From Actinophytocola sp963729115 (lineage in GTDB: Bacteria > Actinomycetota > Actinomycetes > Mycobacteriales > Pseudonocardiaceae), in assembly GCA_963729115.1 (NCBI GenBank), contig CAVSMR010000011.1, forward strand, positions 868,001-932,000: 64,000 nt of DNA. Reading direction: 5' to 3'. Within the stretch, counting starts at the first letter, position 1. Every line of letters begins with the position of its first letter. Positions 1 to 7,546 of this stretch are shown here, in pieces. Under the pieces are notes generated by a model. It worked only from the letters and a program-made list of their open reading frames with translations, was not told the origin of the DNA and made no database searches. The translations under genes were made by a program, and so were the position numbers.

Positions 1-228
1 GAAGGCCTCCGCCGCGTGTCCGGTGTGGACGTCCACGGGCGCGGGGTTGCCGCCGCGCTCGCCGGTCAGCTCTGCCGCGGCGAGCGAGGTCGCCGCGACG
101 CAGGCCGCGGCCGCCTCGCCCACCCGGAACGGCCCGGGCAGCGGGTGGTCGTCACCCGTGAACGTCACGCGGCCCGCGTCGGTACCGGTGACGTCCTTCC
201 ACAGCGCGGCGAGCGTGTCTCTCGGCAC
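1..228 (-). CDS. CaiB/BaiF family CoA-transferase, N-terminal part (runs off the window)
   Basis: Only the first 76 codons are inside the window; the gene continues leftward. The translated start, VPRDTLAALWKDVTG followed by a VTFTGDDHPLPGPFRVGEAA-type stretch, looks like the N-terminal segment of class III (CaiB/BaiF) acyl-CoA transferases, which move CoA between carboxylic acids. The catalytic Asp would lie beyond the window edge and cannot be checked. The GTG start lies 5 bp after the hemQ stop, so this gene is probably the last visible member of the haem operon transcript, though no haem role is known for the family. Family call is by resemblance only. Confidence 0.6.
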   Translation of the reverse strand, partial: MPRDTLAALWKDVTGTDAGRVTFTGDDHPLPGPFRVGEAAAACVAATSLAAAELTGERGGNPAPVDVHTGHAAEAF

Positions 229-233
229 GGTCG

Positions 234-926
234 TCAGGGCAGGTTCGCGACGAGCTCGGCGGGAGCCAGTCTGGTGCCGGTGTAGAAGGGGATCTCCTCG
301 CGGACGTGCCGGCGCGCGGTGCTGGCGCGCAGGTGCCGCATGAGGTCGACGATGCGGTGCAGCTCGTCGGCCTCGAAGGCGAGGATCCACTCGTAGTCGC
401 CGAGCGCGAAGGAGGCCACGGTGTTGGCCCGCACGTCCGGGTAGTCGCGCGCCATCTTGCCGTGCTCGGCGAGCATCCCGCGGCGCTCGTCGTCGGGCAG
501 CAGGTACCACTCGTACGAGCGGACGAACGGGTAGACGCAGACGTACTTGCGGGCCGGTTCGCCGGCGAGAAAGGCCGGCACGTGGCTCTTGTTGAACTCC
601 GCCGGACGGTGCAGCGCGACCTGGCTCCACACCGGGACGGCGGCGCGGCCGAGCGCGGTCCGGCGGAAGCCGGCATAGGCCGACTGGAGCTCCTCGATCC
701 CCTCCGCGTGCCACCAGATCATGAAGTCGGCGTCCGCGCGCAGGCCCGCGACGTCGTACACCCCGCGCACCACGACGCCCTTGGCGGACAAGGCGTCCAG
801 GTACTCCTGCGCCTCGGTGGCCGCCGGGCCGCGGTCGTCGCCGAGTCGACCGGGCTCGGCACGGAAGACCGACCACATCGTGTAGCGGATGGAGTCGTTC
901 AGCTCGGCATAGTTCAGGCGCGCCAT
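234..926 (-). CDS. hemQ: Coproheme decarboxylase HemQ (chlorite dismutase family)
   Basis: This enzyme carries out the last step of the coproporphyrin-dependent haem pathway, decarboxylating coproheme to haem b. The 230-residue protein is the usual size. It carries the actinobacterial active-site set in the right order: a distal His at about 115 (NKSHVPAF), the catalytic Tyr at about 132 in YPFVRSYEWY, and the proximal haem-ligand His at about 155 (MLAEHGKMAR). The spacing matches the corynebacterial enzyme as I remember it. It follows hemY by 15 bp on the same strand and belongs to the hemE-hemY-hemQ operon. A distal His is typical of actinobacterial rather than firmicute HemQ. Confidence 0.96.
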   Translation of the reverse strand: MARLNYAELNDSIRYTMWSVFRAEPGRLGDDRGPAATEAQEYLDALSAKGVVVRGVYDVAGLRADADFMIWWHAEGIEELQSAYAGFRRTALGRAAVPVWSQVALHRPAEFNKSHVPAFLAGEPARKYVCVYPFVRSYEWYLLPDDERRGMLAEHGKMARDYPDVRANTVASFALGDYEWILAFEADELHRIVDLMRHLRASTARRHVREEIPFYTGTRLAPAELVANLP

Positions 927-941
927 GGGGTCATAGTCCCA

Positions 942-2372
942 CTACCGCGCCCGGGTGCGCGCCAGCAGGTGCGCGGCGACACGGTCCGCTGCCGCGCGTG
1001 CACTGTCCACACACGCGGGGATGCCGACACCGTGGTACGCGGCCCCCGCGACGGCGAGGCCGGGCACGTCGGCGACGGCGCGTTCGATCACCGACACGGC
1101 CGTGGTGTGCCCGACGCCGTACTGCGGCAGGCCGCCACCCCAGCGCGTGACGGTCCAGCCGACCGGCTCGGCGTCCACGCCGGTCAGCTCGCGGAGGTCC
1201 GAGCGGACGGCGGCGAGCAGGTCGGCGTCGTCGCGACGCAGCGTCTCGGTCTCCCCGGCACGGCCGACCGAGGCCCGCAGCCGGACCGGCTCGCCACCCC
1301 ACTTGACGCTGGTGTGGGTGAACGCCTTTGCGGTGAACGGGGTTCCGTCCCGGTGCCGTTCGCCGACCGCGAGGAGCACGCCGCTCGTGTCCGGCAGCAG
1401 CGTGCCACCCGGGAGCACCATGCTGAGGACGGCCATCGAGCCGACCTCGATCTCGCCGTACGCCGCGGCCGCCGCGGGCACGGCGCCGGTGAGCAGCCGG
1501 CGGGCCGCGGGCGGCGGCACGGCGAGCACGACCGCGTCGGTGTGCAGGAGCTCGGCGCGGCCGGGGCTGCCGATCTCGAGCTCCCAGCCGGTGGGCGTGC
1601 GGCGGAGCTCGCGGACGGGCAGGCCGAGGCGTTCCTCGGCGCCGGCCTGCCGGCGCAGCTCGTCGACGAGCACGGCCATGCCACCACGCAGCGCGCCGAA
1701 CACCGGCTTGCCGGCCGGGCTCGCGGCACCGAGCACGCGGGCCGCGGCACCGGTGAGCGAGCCGCCGGCCGGGCCGAGCGCGTCGACGAGTGCCGGCATG
1801 GTGGCGCGCAGCCCGAGCCGGTCGACACGCCCCGCGTACACGCCGCCGAGCAGTGGCTCGACGAGGTGATCGACGAGCTCGCGGCCGAACCGCTCGGCCA
1901 GCACCGCCCCGACCGGCACGTCGTCGGTCACCTCCAGCGGCGGCAGCGCCGCCTCCGCGGCGACGCGCGCGGCGGCCGCCGCGCTGAGGACGGGCCGGAC
2001 CTGGTCGGCGTCGGCCGGCACGCCGAGGAACGTGCGCTTGGGCAACGGCACCGTGCGCCCGGCGGCGCGCACGGTGGCCGCCGCGCGTTGCGGGTGGATC
2101 AGCAGCTCGCCGAGACCGAGCTCGTGGATCAGGTCCACGGCCGCGGGGTTGCGCAGGACGAACGCCTCGGCGCCGACATCGGTCGGGGTGCCGGCGAGCT
2201 CGACCGTGCGCAGCTTGCCGCCGAGCCGGCCGGCCTGCTCGACGAGCGTGATGCGCGCGTCCGGGCCGAGGCGGCGGCGCAGCCGGTACGCCGCGGCCAG
2301 CCCGGTCACGCCGCCGCCCACGACGACCGCGTTCCTGCCGCCGTTCATGTCGCCGTTCATGTCGCCGGTCAT
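942..2372 (-). CDS. hemY: Protoporphyrinogen/coproporphyrinogen III oxidase (HemY/CgoX)
   Basis: This FAD-dependent oxidase makes the aromatic porphyrin; beside hemQ it is expected to act on coproporphyrinogen III. The 476-residue protein begins with MTGDMNGDMNGGRNAV and goes into a dinucleotide-binding fold, VVVGGGVTGLAAAYRL (about residues 15-30), followed by the FAD motif LVEQAGRLGGKLRT. The C-terminus has the typical GVGIPACVDSARAAADRV stretch. The start chosen (ATG at 2372) overlaps the hemE stop by 4 bases (ATGA), so the two genes are translationally coupled. The frame stays open further upstream, but that part is antisense-like arginine-rich shadow inside hemE. The repeated GDMN at the N-terminus is a small in-frame duplication. 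Confidence 0.95.
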   Translation of the reverse strand: MTGDMNGDMNGGRNAVVVGGGVTGLAAAYRLRRRLGPDARITLVEQAGRLGGKLRTVELAGTPTDVGAEAFVLRNPAAVDLIHELGLGELLIHPQRAAATVRAAGRTVPLPKRTFLGVPADADQVRPVLSAAAAARVAAEAALPPLEVTDDVPVGAVLAERFGRELVDHLVEPLLGGVYAGRVDRLGLRATMPALVDALGPAGGSLTGAAARVLGAASPAGKPVFGALRGGMAVLVDELRRQAGAEERLGLPVRELRRTPTGWELEIGSPGRAELLHTDAVVLAVPPPAARRLLTGAVPAAAAAYGEIEVGSMAVLSMVLPGGTLLPDTSGVLLAVGERHRDGTPFTAKAFTHTSVKWGGEPVRLRASVGRAGETETLRRDDADLLAAVRSDLRELTGVDAEPVGWTVTRWGGGLPQYGVGHTTAVSVIERAVADVPGLAVAGAAYHGVGIPACVDSARAAADRVAAHLLARTRAR

Positions 2373-3427
2373 GGCGTGAGGCTGTGCACCAGCTCGACGA
2401 CCCTGGTCAGCACGTCCGGGTCGGTGTCGGGCAGCACCCCGTGGCCGAGGTTGACGATGTGCCCGCCCGCCGCGCGGCCCTCCGCCACGATCCGCCGGAC
2501 CTCGCGCTCGACGGCGTCGAAGCCCGCGAACAGCACGGCCGGGTCGAGGTTGCCCTGGACCACCGGCGCGGGCAGGCCCGGCTGGTCGAGGCGGCGGACC
2601 GCCTCGTCGAGCGGCAGCCGCCAGTCGACGCCGACGACGTCCGCGCCCGCCTCGCGCATGGCCGGCAGCAGCTCGCTGGTCCCCACCCCGAAGTGGATCT
2701 TGGGCACGCCGTGGACCGCGCCGAGCACGCGCGCCGAGTGCGGCAGCACGAACGCGCGGTAGTCCCGCTCCGACAACGCCCCCGCCCACGAGTCGAACAG
2801 CTGCACCGCCTGCACCCCGGCGGCGACCTGGACCTGGAGGAAGGTGGTGGTGATCGCGGCGAGCGCGCCGAGCAGCGCGTGCCAGGTGTCCGGATCGGAG
2901 TGCATGAGCGCCTTGGTGCGCTCGTGATGGCGGCTCGGCCCGCCCTCGATGAGGTAGGAGGCGAGCGTGAACGGCGCGCCCGCGAAGCCGATCAGCGGCG
3001 TGCCGCCCAGCTCGGCGCGCAGCAGCCGGATCGCCTCGGCCACCTGGTCGAGCTGCCCGGCTTCCAGGGTCGGCAACGCCTCGACCGCCGCCCTGGTGCG
3101 CACGGGCTCGGCGACGACCGGCCCGGTGCCGGGCACGATGTCGACGCCGATGCCGGCGGCCACGAGCGGGACCACGATGTCGGAGAACAGGATGGCCGCG
3201 TCGACGCCGTGGCGGCGGACCGGTTGCATCGTGATCTCGCAGACCAGCTCCGGCGTGAAGCAGGCCCGCACCATCGGGATGCCCTCGCGGACCTTGCGGT
3301 ACTCGGGCAGCGAGCGGCCGGCCTGGCGCATGAACCAGACCGGCGGGTGGGCGGGCGTACCGCCGGCGGCGGCCACCAGCAGAGGTGCGGTGGCGGTCCG
3401 GGAGGCGGTGTCAGACGTGGGAGTCAT
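2369..3427 (-). CDS. hemE: Uroporphyrinogen decarboxylase
   Basis: This enzyme converts uroporphyrinogen III to coproporphyrinogen III in the cytosol, the step before HemY. At 352 residues it has full family length. The signature PVWFMRQAGRSLPEYRKVR (about residues 30-48) contains the substrate-binding arginines. FSDIVVPL and GFAGAPFTLASYLIEGG follow, with HFGVGTSELL and VQGNLDPAVL towards the C-terminus. It is the first gene of the leftward haem operon and is divergent from the DUF3000 gene, with 133 bp between the starts. The ATG at 3427 is the natural start. Confidence 0.97.
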   Translation of the reverse strand: MTPTSDTASRTATAPLLVAAAGGTPAHPPVWFMRQAGRSLPEYRKVREGIPMVRACFTPELVCEITMQPVRRHGVDAAILFSDIVVPLVAAGIGVDIVPGTGPVVAEPVRTRAAVEALPTLEAGQLDQVAEAIRLLRAELGGTPLIGFAGAPFTLASYLIEGGPSRHHERTKALMHSDPDTWHALLGALAAITTTFLQVQVAAGVQAVQLFDSWAGALSERDYRAFVLPHSARVLGAVHGVPKIHFGVGTSELLPAMREAGADVVGVDWRLPLDEAVRRLDQPGLPAPVVQGNLDPAVLFAGFDAVEREVRRIVAEGRAAGGHIVNLGHGVLPDTDPDVLTRVVELVHSLTP

Positions 3428-3546
3428 AGCGAGATGAATCGTGCCACGCGGGTCTGACGGTCATGCGTCGTGCCACAGACCGTGTGTATGTAGGAAGTCG
3501 GGACATCGTGCGGCGCGCCGTCCTCGCTCACTGACTCGGGTGGTCC

Positions 3547-3561
3547 TACAGTTACGAGTCG
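3547..3561 (+). promoter_or_regulatory. Probable -10 element giving a leaderless DUF3000 transcript
   Basis: TACAGT at 3547-3552 fits the actinobacterial -10 pattern TAnnnT. It ends 8 bases before the GTG at 3561, so transcription would start at or next to the start codon. No ribosome binding site is visible before the GTG, which agrees with a leaderless message. No convincing -35 is seen. Inference from spacing. Confidence 0.45.
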
Positions 3562-4124
3562 TGACCAAAACGTCGGCAGAGCCTGAACTGTTCACTCAGG
3601 CCGTCGCGGCGCTGAAGTCGGTGCGCCCGCGGCCCGAGCTGCAGCTCGGCGTCGTACGCCCGCCCCAGCGCCTGGCCCCGTGGGCGTTCGCGATCACGGC
3701 GGAGGCCACCGGCCCCGCGGACGTGCTCGCCACCGGGCGGCTGATCCTCCTGCACGACCCGGAGGGCCCGGAGGCCTGGGACGGGGTGCTGCGAGTGGTC
3801 GCCTACGTGCGGGCGGAGCTGGATGCGGAGCTCGCCGACGACCCGTTGCTGCCGACCGTGGGCTGGTCGTGGCTGACCGACGCGCTCGCGGCGACGGGCG
3901 CGCACTACACCGCGCTGGGCGGGACCGTCACGGACACCTCGTCGGCCCGGTTCGGCGACATCTCCGGCCCCGCGCGGACCGACGACCTCGAGCTGCGCGC
4001 GTCGTGGACGCCGGTCGGCGCCGAGCTGGCGCCGCACGGGGAGGCGTTCTGCGACCTGATGGCGAGCGTCGTGGGGCTGCCACCGGTCGGCGTGACGATG
4101 TTCTCCCAGCGTCAGGGCAGCTGA
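3561..4124 (+). CDS. DUF3000 family protein
   Basis: This is a conserved actinobacterial protein of unknown function, 187 residues, starting MTKTSAEPELFTQAV. The recognisable core is RPRPELQLGVVRPPQRLAPWAFAITAEA (about residues 20-47), then LILLHDPEGPEAWDGVLRVVAYVRAELD and a C-terminal SWTPVGAELAPHGEAFCDLMASVVGLPP. In mycobacteria the orthologue also sits between hemE and the RNase D gene, the same arrangement as here. The frame is open 120 bases upstream, but the GTG at 3561 directly follows a -10 element and begins the conserved sequence. There are no membrane segments. Function is not known. Confidence 0.85.
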   Translation: MTKTSAEPELFTQAVAALKSVRPRPELQLGVVRPPQRLAPWAFAITAEATGPADVLATGRLILLHDPEGPEAWDGVLRVVAYVRAELDAELADDPLLPTVGWSWLTDALAATGAHYTALGGTVTDTSSARFGDISGPARTDDLELRASWTPVGAELAPHGEAFCDLMASVVGLPPVGVTMFSQRQGS

Positions 4125-4161
4125 GCCGTTCTTGTCGGTGGTCGGGGCTAGCGTCCCGGGC

Positions 4162-4794
4162 ATGACGTTCGCGTACCTGTTCGTGCTGGACACGATGTCG
4201 GACTGGGAACACGGGTTCCTCACGCCGGAGCTGAACACCGGACGGATGTTCCGCGACCCGGGCACGTCCTTACCGGTGCGCGCGGCGAGCCTGTCCGGCG
4301 AGCCGATCACGACGATGGGCGGGCTGCGGGTGGCGGCCGACTGCGCGCTGGCCGACGTCACGCCCGCCGACGCGGCCGTGCTGTTACTGCCCGGCGCGGA
4401 CACCTGGGCGGAGCCGCCGTACCAGGCCGTATTGGCGAAGGCGCGCGAGTTCCTGGCCGCCGGGGTGCCGGTGGCAGCCATCTGCGGCGCGACGACGGCG
4501 TTGGCTTCGGCGGGCCTGCTGGACTCGCGGCCGCACACGAGCAACGACCTGGAGGCGTTGCGCCAGTTCAGCCCCGGCTACCACGGAGCCGAGCACTACG
4601 TCGACTCGCCGGCGGTCACGGACGGGGACCTGATCACGGCCTCGGGCACGGCCCCCCTGGACTTCGCCCGGCACGTACTGGCGCGGCTGGACGTGCTGGC
4701 GCCGGAGACCCTGGAGGCGTGGTACCAGCTCTACAAGACGAGCCGCCCGGAGCACTACTTCGCCATGGTCAACTCCTTACCCCAACCAGCATGA
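4162..4794 (+). CDS. DJ-1/PfpI family protein
   Basis: This 210-residue protein has the DJ-1/ThiJ/PfpI fold. The nucleophile-elbow motif AAICGATTALASAGLLD (about residues 111-127) holds the conserved Cys. The N-terminal strand FAYLFVLDTMSDWEHGFLTPEL carries the acidic partner residue expected near the elbow. It is the DJ-1 subgroup often annotated as glutamine amidotransferase-like or chaperone/deglycase; the substrate cannot be told from sequence. The ATG at 4162 is chosen over an upstream in-frame start because conserved sequence begins there. It lies 37 bp after the DUF3000 stop and is followed by a hairpin and the first repeat array. Confidence 0.85.
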   Translation: MTFAYLFVLDTMSDWEHGFLTPELNTGRMFRDPGTSLPVRAASLSGEPITTMGGLRVAADCALADVTPADAAVLLLPGADTWAEPPYQAVLAKAREFLAAGVPVAAICGATTALASAGLLDSRPHTSNDLEALRQFSPGYHGAEHYVDSPAVTDGDLITASGTAPLDFARHVLARLDVLAPETLEAWYQLYKTSRPEHYFAMVNSLPQPA

Positions 4795-4796
4795 CT

Positions 4797-4820
4797 CCCC
4801 GGGCTGCCGGTTGCCCGGGG
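4797..4820. terminator. Hairpin terminator candidate after the PfpI gene
   Basis: An 8-bp perfect stem (CCCCGGGC / GCCCGGGG) with an 8-base loop begins 2 bases after the stop codon. No U-tract follows, as is common in high-GC actinobacteria. It could stop transcription before the repeat array. Confidence 0.5.
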
Positions 4821-4890
4821 GTTGGGGTGGAGGGACCCCGGGGGGCGGGGGCCGGGGAGTGCGGGGGCGGGCCGGGGGGGCGGCCGGGTG
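4817..4890 (+). other. G-run tract with G-quadruplex potential
   Basis: The + strand has at least six runs of three to seven G in about 70 bases, separated by short spacers. This satisfies the usual four-run G-quadruplex pattern. It lies between the PfpI hairpin and the repeat array. Whether it folds is unknown. Confidence 0.4.
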
Positions 4891-5020
4891 CGTGCCCGGG
4901 GCCGGTGGGTTGCGAGGGCGGTTGGCTGTCGGGGCTGGCTCGGGCCGGGCTCGGCGGCCGGGTCGCGGTTCGAGCCTGTGGGTGCGGCCGGCTCCGGGCG
5001 CGCGAGCTCGTTCTGAGGCG

Positions 5021-5292
5021 CGAGTCCCCCGCTGCCGGCAGCCCGCGAGTCCCCCGTTCCGGCGCGCGAGCCCCGTCCAGCCCGCGAGCCCTCCGGTCCG
5101 CGCGAGTCCCCCGTTCCGGACCCGCGAGTCCCCCACTCCGGCCCGGCGAGTCCCCCGTCCCGACTCGCGAGTCCAACGGTCCGGACCCGCGAGTCCAACG
5201 GTCCCGACTCGCGAGTCCAACGGTCCCGACTCGCGAGTCCAACGGTCCCGACTCGCGAGTCCAACGGTCCGGACTCGCGAGTCCAACGCCCC
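5021..5292. repeat. Degenerate-to-perfect tandem array, 20-22 bp units with palindromic core GACTCGCGAGTC
   Basis: The right part (5161-5292) is six head-to-tail 22-bp units, nearly identical, each holding the core ACTCGCGAGTCCAACGGTCC; the full-symmetry version contains the 12-bp palindrome GACTCGCGAGTC. The left part (about 5021-5160) has more diverged units of the form CGCGAGTCCCCCGTTCC. The period is not a multiple of three and all frames stay open, so the repetitive ORFs here are artefacts. The array fills the space between two convergent genes (PfpI and the dipeptidase). A second array of the same family lies at 35880-36590, also between convergent genes. There are no unique spacers, so it is not a CRISPR. 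Confidence 0.9.
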
Positions 5293-5308
5293 GGTGGGCG
5301 GCGTCGGC

Positions 5309-6457
5309 TCAGGTGGACCTGGCTACGTCCTCAGCTACCTCCAAGGCGCGGAGCACGTTCTCGCCTGCCAACTTGGCGCAGTCCTTCTCGCTCCACCCCC
5401 GCTCTAGCAGGGCCGCGAACAGCGCCGGGTAGCGGCTCACGTCCTCGAGACCGTCTGGGAGGGCGCCGACACCGTCGTAGTCGCCACCAATACCAATATG
5501 GTCCACGCCCGCCACCTCCCGCGCGTGCTCCACGTGGGCGACGACGTCCTCGATGCTCGCCCCCGGCTTGGGCGGGCCGGACCACGTCTTTTCGAAGCGA
5601 CCTCGTTCGTCCAGGTCTCGGTGGTCGGCGCCGGCCTCGGCCATTGCCGCCTTCAACTGGTTCTCCCACTCGACGACGACGTCCGACACGAACGCCGGCA
5701 CGAACGTCACCATGCACACGCCACCGTTGCCGGCCAGCCGGGACAGCACGTCGTCCGGGACGTTGCGCGGGTGGTCGGTGACGGCCCGGCAGGAGGAGTG
5801 GCTGAAGATCACCGGCGCCGTCGTGCAGTCGAGAGCGTCGCGCATGGTGGTCGGAGCCACGTGGGACAGGTCGACCAGCATTCCGATTCGATTCATCTCC
5901 GCCACGACCTCACGACCAAAATCCGACAAACCGCCCACAACCGGCTCGTCGGTCGCCGAGTCGGCCCACGGCACGTTCTCGTTGTGCGTGAGCGTCATGT
6001 ACCGGACCCCGAGCCGGTGCAGCGCCCGCAGCACCCCGAGCGACGAATCGATGCTGTGCCCGCCCTCGGCACCGAGCAACGAGGCGATCCGGCCCGATGC
6101 AAACGTTTCACGAGCCTCGGAAGCGGTTGATGCGATTTGCAAATGCGCCGAATATTTAGCCGCCAGAGAGTGCACGAGTTCGCACTGCTGCACGACCGCG
6201 GTCACCGCAGCGTCACCCACAAGGCGGCATGGGACGTACACCGACCAGAACTGAACCCCCACTCCACCTGCACGAAGACGGGGTATGTCCGTGTGCAATT
6301 GCGACTGAGTCTGGGTCAGGTCGATTCCGAAACCGTCCGATCGGGAGGCGTCAACACCCGGCATCTCCCGCAATGCCCAAGGTAGGTCGTTGTGTCCATC
6401 GACCAGAGGGGTGGACTTGAGCAACGTTCGGGCGCGCTCGAACTCCCGGATCTCCAC
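5309..6457 (-). CDS. Membrane dipeptidase family protein (peptidase M19)
   Basis: This 382-residue zinc dipeptidase of the renal-dipeptidase (M19) family cleaves dipeptides and sometimes D-amino-acid or beta-lactam amide bonds. The metal-binding pattern is complete: DGHNDLPW (about residues 20-27) with the His-x-Asp pair, LLGAEGGHSI with the bridging Glu, VDLSHV and FSHSSCRAV with the later His ligands, and GIGGDYDGV near the C-terminus. There is no signal peptide, so it is predicted cytosolic. It is transcribed leftward towards the repeat array. The N-terminal coding part and the upstream region (about 6100-6600) are less GC-rich than the neighbours, which may mean later acquisition. Confidence 0.93.
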   Translation of the reverse strand: MEIREFERARTLLKSTPLVDGHNDLPWALREMPGVDASRSDGFGIDLTQTQSQLHTDIPRLRAGGVGVQFWSVYVPCRLVGDAAVTAVVQQCELVHSLAAKYSAHLQIASTASEARETFASGRIASLLGAEGGHSIDSSLGVLRALHRLGVRYMTLTHNENVPWADSATDEPVVGGLSDFGREVVAEMNRIGMLVDLSHVAPTTMRDALDCTTAPVIFSHSSCRAVTDHPRNVPDDVLSRLAGNGGVCMVTFVPAFVSDVVVEWENQLKAAMAEAGADHRDLDERGRFEKTWSGPPKPGASIEDVVAHVEHAREVAGVDHIGIGGDYDGVGALPDGLEDVSRYPALFAALLERGWSEKDCAKLAGENVLRALEVAEDVARST

Positions 6458-6711
6458 TACCGCGACCTCGTTTCATCGTGTACAGGGTCTTGCGCGTTAC
6501 GTCACCAACCGAGAGTCACCCGATCGTGTTACATCCGCACGCCGGGGTGATGTCTCGATTGGATACATAACGAATTGATCATCCCGCTAACCCGCTTGGG
6601 GGGCTAGGCTGCCTTCGTCGACACCACTTTCGGTCCAATGGCGGCGCGGCTGTTTGGCCGAAGGTCCCGGTGTAGGTCGGGGGGCACGACCGACTCCAGG
6701 GAGGTAGTGAC

Positions 6712-7428
6712 GTGGCTGCCGTCGGCTTAGGTCAGGCCGTTCGAACCACGCCAGCCGGCGTGTTGCCGGCGAACATGGTCCCGCACCCGCGGGAAGAGTT
6801 GTTCTCAGTGCTGGTGGTCGATGACCACCCGTTGTTGAGGGAGGCGATAGCTGCCCGGTTGACCCAGATGGGCGCGGGTACCGTTCACGAGGCTGCCACG
6901 GTGGCCGAGGCGAGGGCAAGAGCACTGGCCACTGGGCCATGTGACCTGGCAATACTGGACCTCGGACTGCCTGACGGCAGTGGTATAGAGCTGGTGACCG
7001 AACTCCGTGGCCATGGCTGGCCCCGGATCGTGGTGCTGGCGTCGTCAGATGACCCGTACGCCGTGCGTTCGGCCTTCCAAGCAGGGGCTCAGGCCTACCT
7101 GCTGAAGTCGGCCTCGCCGGTGGTCGTGACCGACGGGGTCCGGCGTGTGCTCGAAGGCGGCGTCTACGCCGACCCGAGCGTCGCGCCCATCCTCGCCACG
7201 GGCACGCGGGTTCCTGGCACCGACAACACCCCGCGCGAGCTGTCGGCTCGCGAGGTCGAGGTTCTCCAGCTCGTCGCGGACGGTCAGTCCAACAAAGAGA
7301 TCGGAGAGGGACTCAATCTGTCGGCATTGACAGTGAAGAGCCACCTCTCGCGGATCGGCCGGAAGTTGGGCACCGGCGACCGGGCACAGATGGTCGCACT
7401 GGCCATGCGGGCCGGTGTGATTCGTTGA
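6712..7428 (+). CDS. LuxR/NarL-type response regulator (orphan)
   Basis: This 238-residue transcription factor has a receiver domain at about residues 31-145 (VLVVDDHPLLREAI, phosphorylatable Asp in LAILDLGLPDG, Lys in AYLLKSASP). A C-terminal LuxR helix-turn-helix follows (PRELSAREVEVLQLVADGQSNKEIGEGLNLSALTVKSHLSRIGRKLG, about 175-220). The acidic pair, Asp and Lys are all present, so it should be phospho-regulated. No sensor kinase gene is adjacent, which makes it an orphan. The GTG at 6712 has a good upstream GGGAGG. A 30-residue N-terminal extension precedes the receiver; a later start is possible. Confidence 0.93.
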   Translation: MAAVGLGQAVRTTPAGVLPANMVPHPREELFSVLVVDDHPLLREAIAARLTQMGAGTVHEAATVAEARARALATGPCDLAILDLGLPDGSGIELVTELRGHGWPRIVVLASSDDPYAVRSAFQAGAQAYLLKSASPVVVTDGVRRVLEGGVYADPSVAPILATGTRVPGTDNTPRELSAREVEVLQLVADGQSNKEIGEGLNLSALTVKSHLSRIGRKLGTGDRAQMVALAMRAGVIR

Positions 7429-7437
7429 TCTGACACT

Positions 7438-7481
7438 CGGTGGATCGGGGCGCGGGGCACAGTGCGCTCCCCGATCCACCG
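7438..7481. terminator. Strong hairpin after the response regulator
   Basis: A 13-bp perfect inverted repeat (CGGTGGATCGGGG / CCCCGATCCACCG) starts 9 bases after the stop codon and precedes the RNase D promoter region. No long T-run follows. It is a typical actinobacterial terminator. Confidence 0.75.
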
Positions 7482-7546
7482 GTGTTCGACCCATAACGAC
7501 TGGTTACGCGCACAGCGTCCGAGCGCGTCCCGTATGGTCATCCGCC

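Noticed and set aside
306..2762. 818-codon open frame on the + strand across the haem genes
   Set aside because: Antisense shadow of hemQ, hemY and hemE; composition is Arg/His/Gly/Ala-rich with no family features, whereas the - strand genes carry clear motifs.
5161..5292. CRISPR-like regular repeat
   Set aside because: Units are directly adjacent with no unique spacers, the unit is 22 bp, and no cas genes are present.
4755..5432. Several overlapping ORFs on both strands with repeating DSRVGTVGLAS-type peptides
   Set aside because: They arise because the 22-bp array has no stop in any frame; all frames are equally open, so no coding signal is specific.
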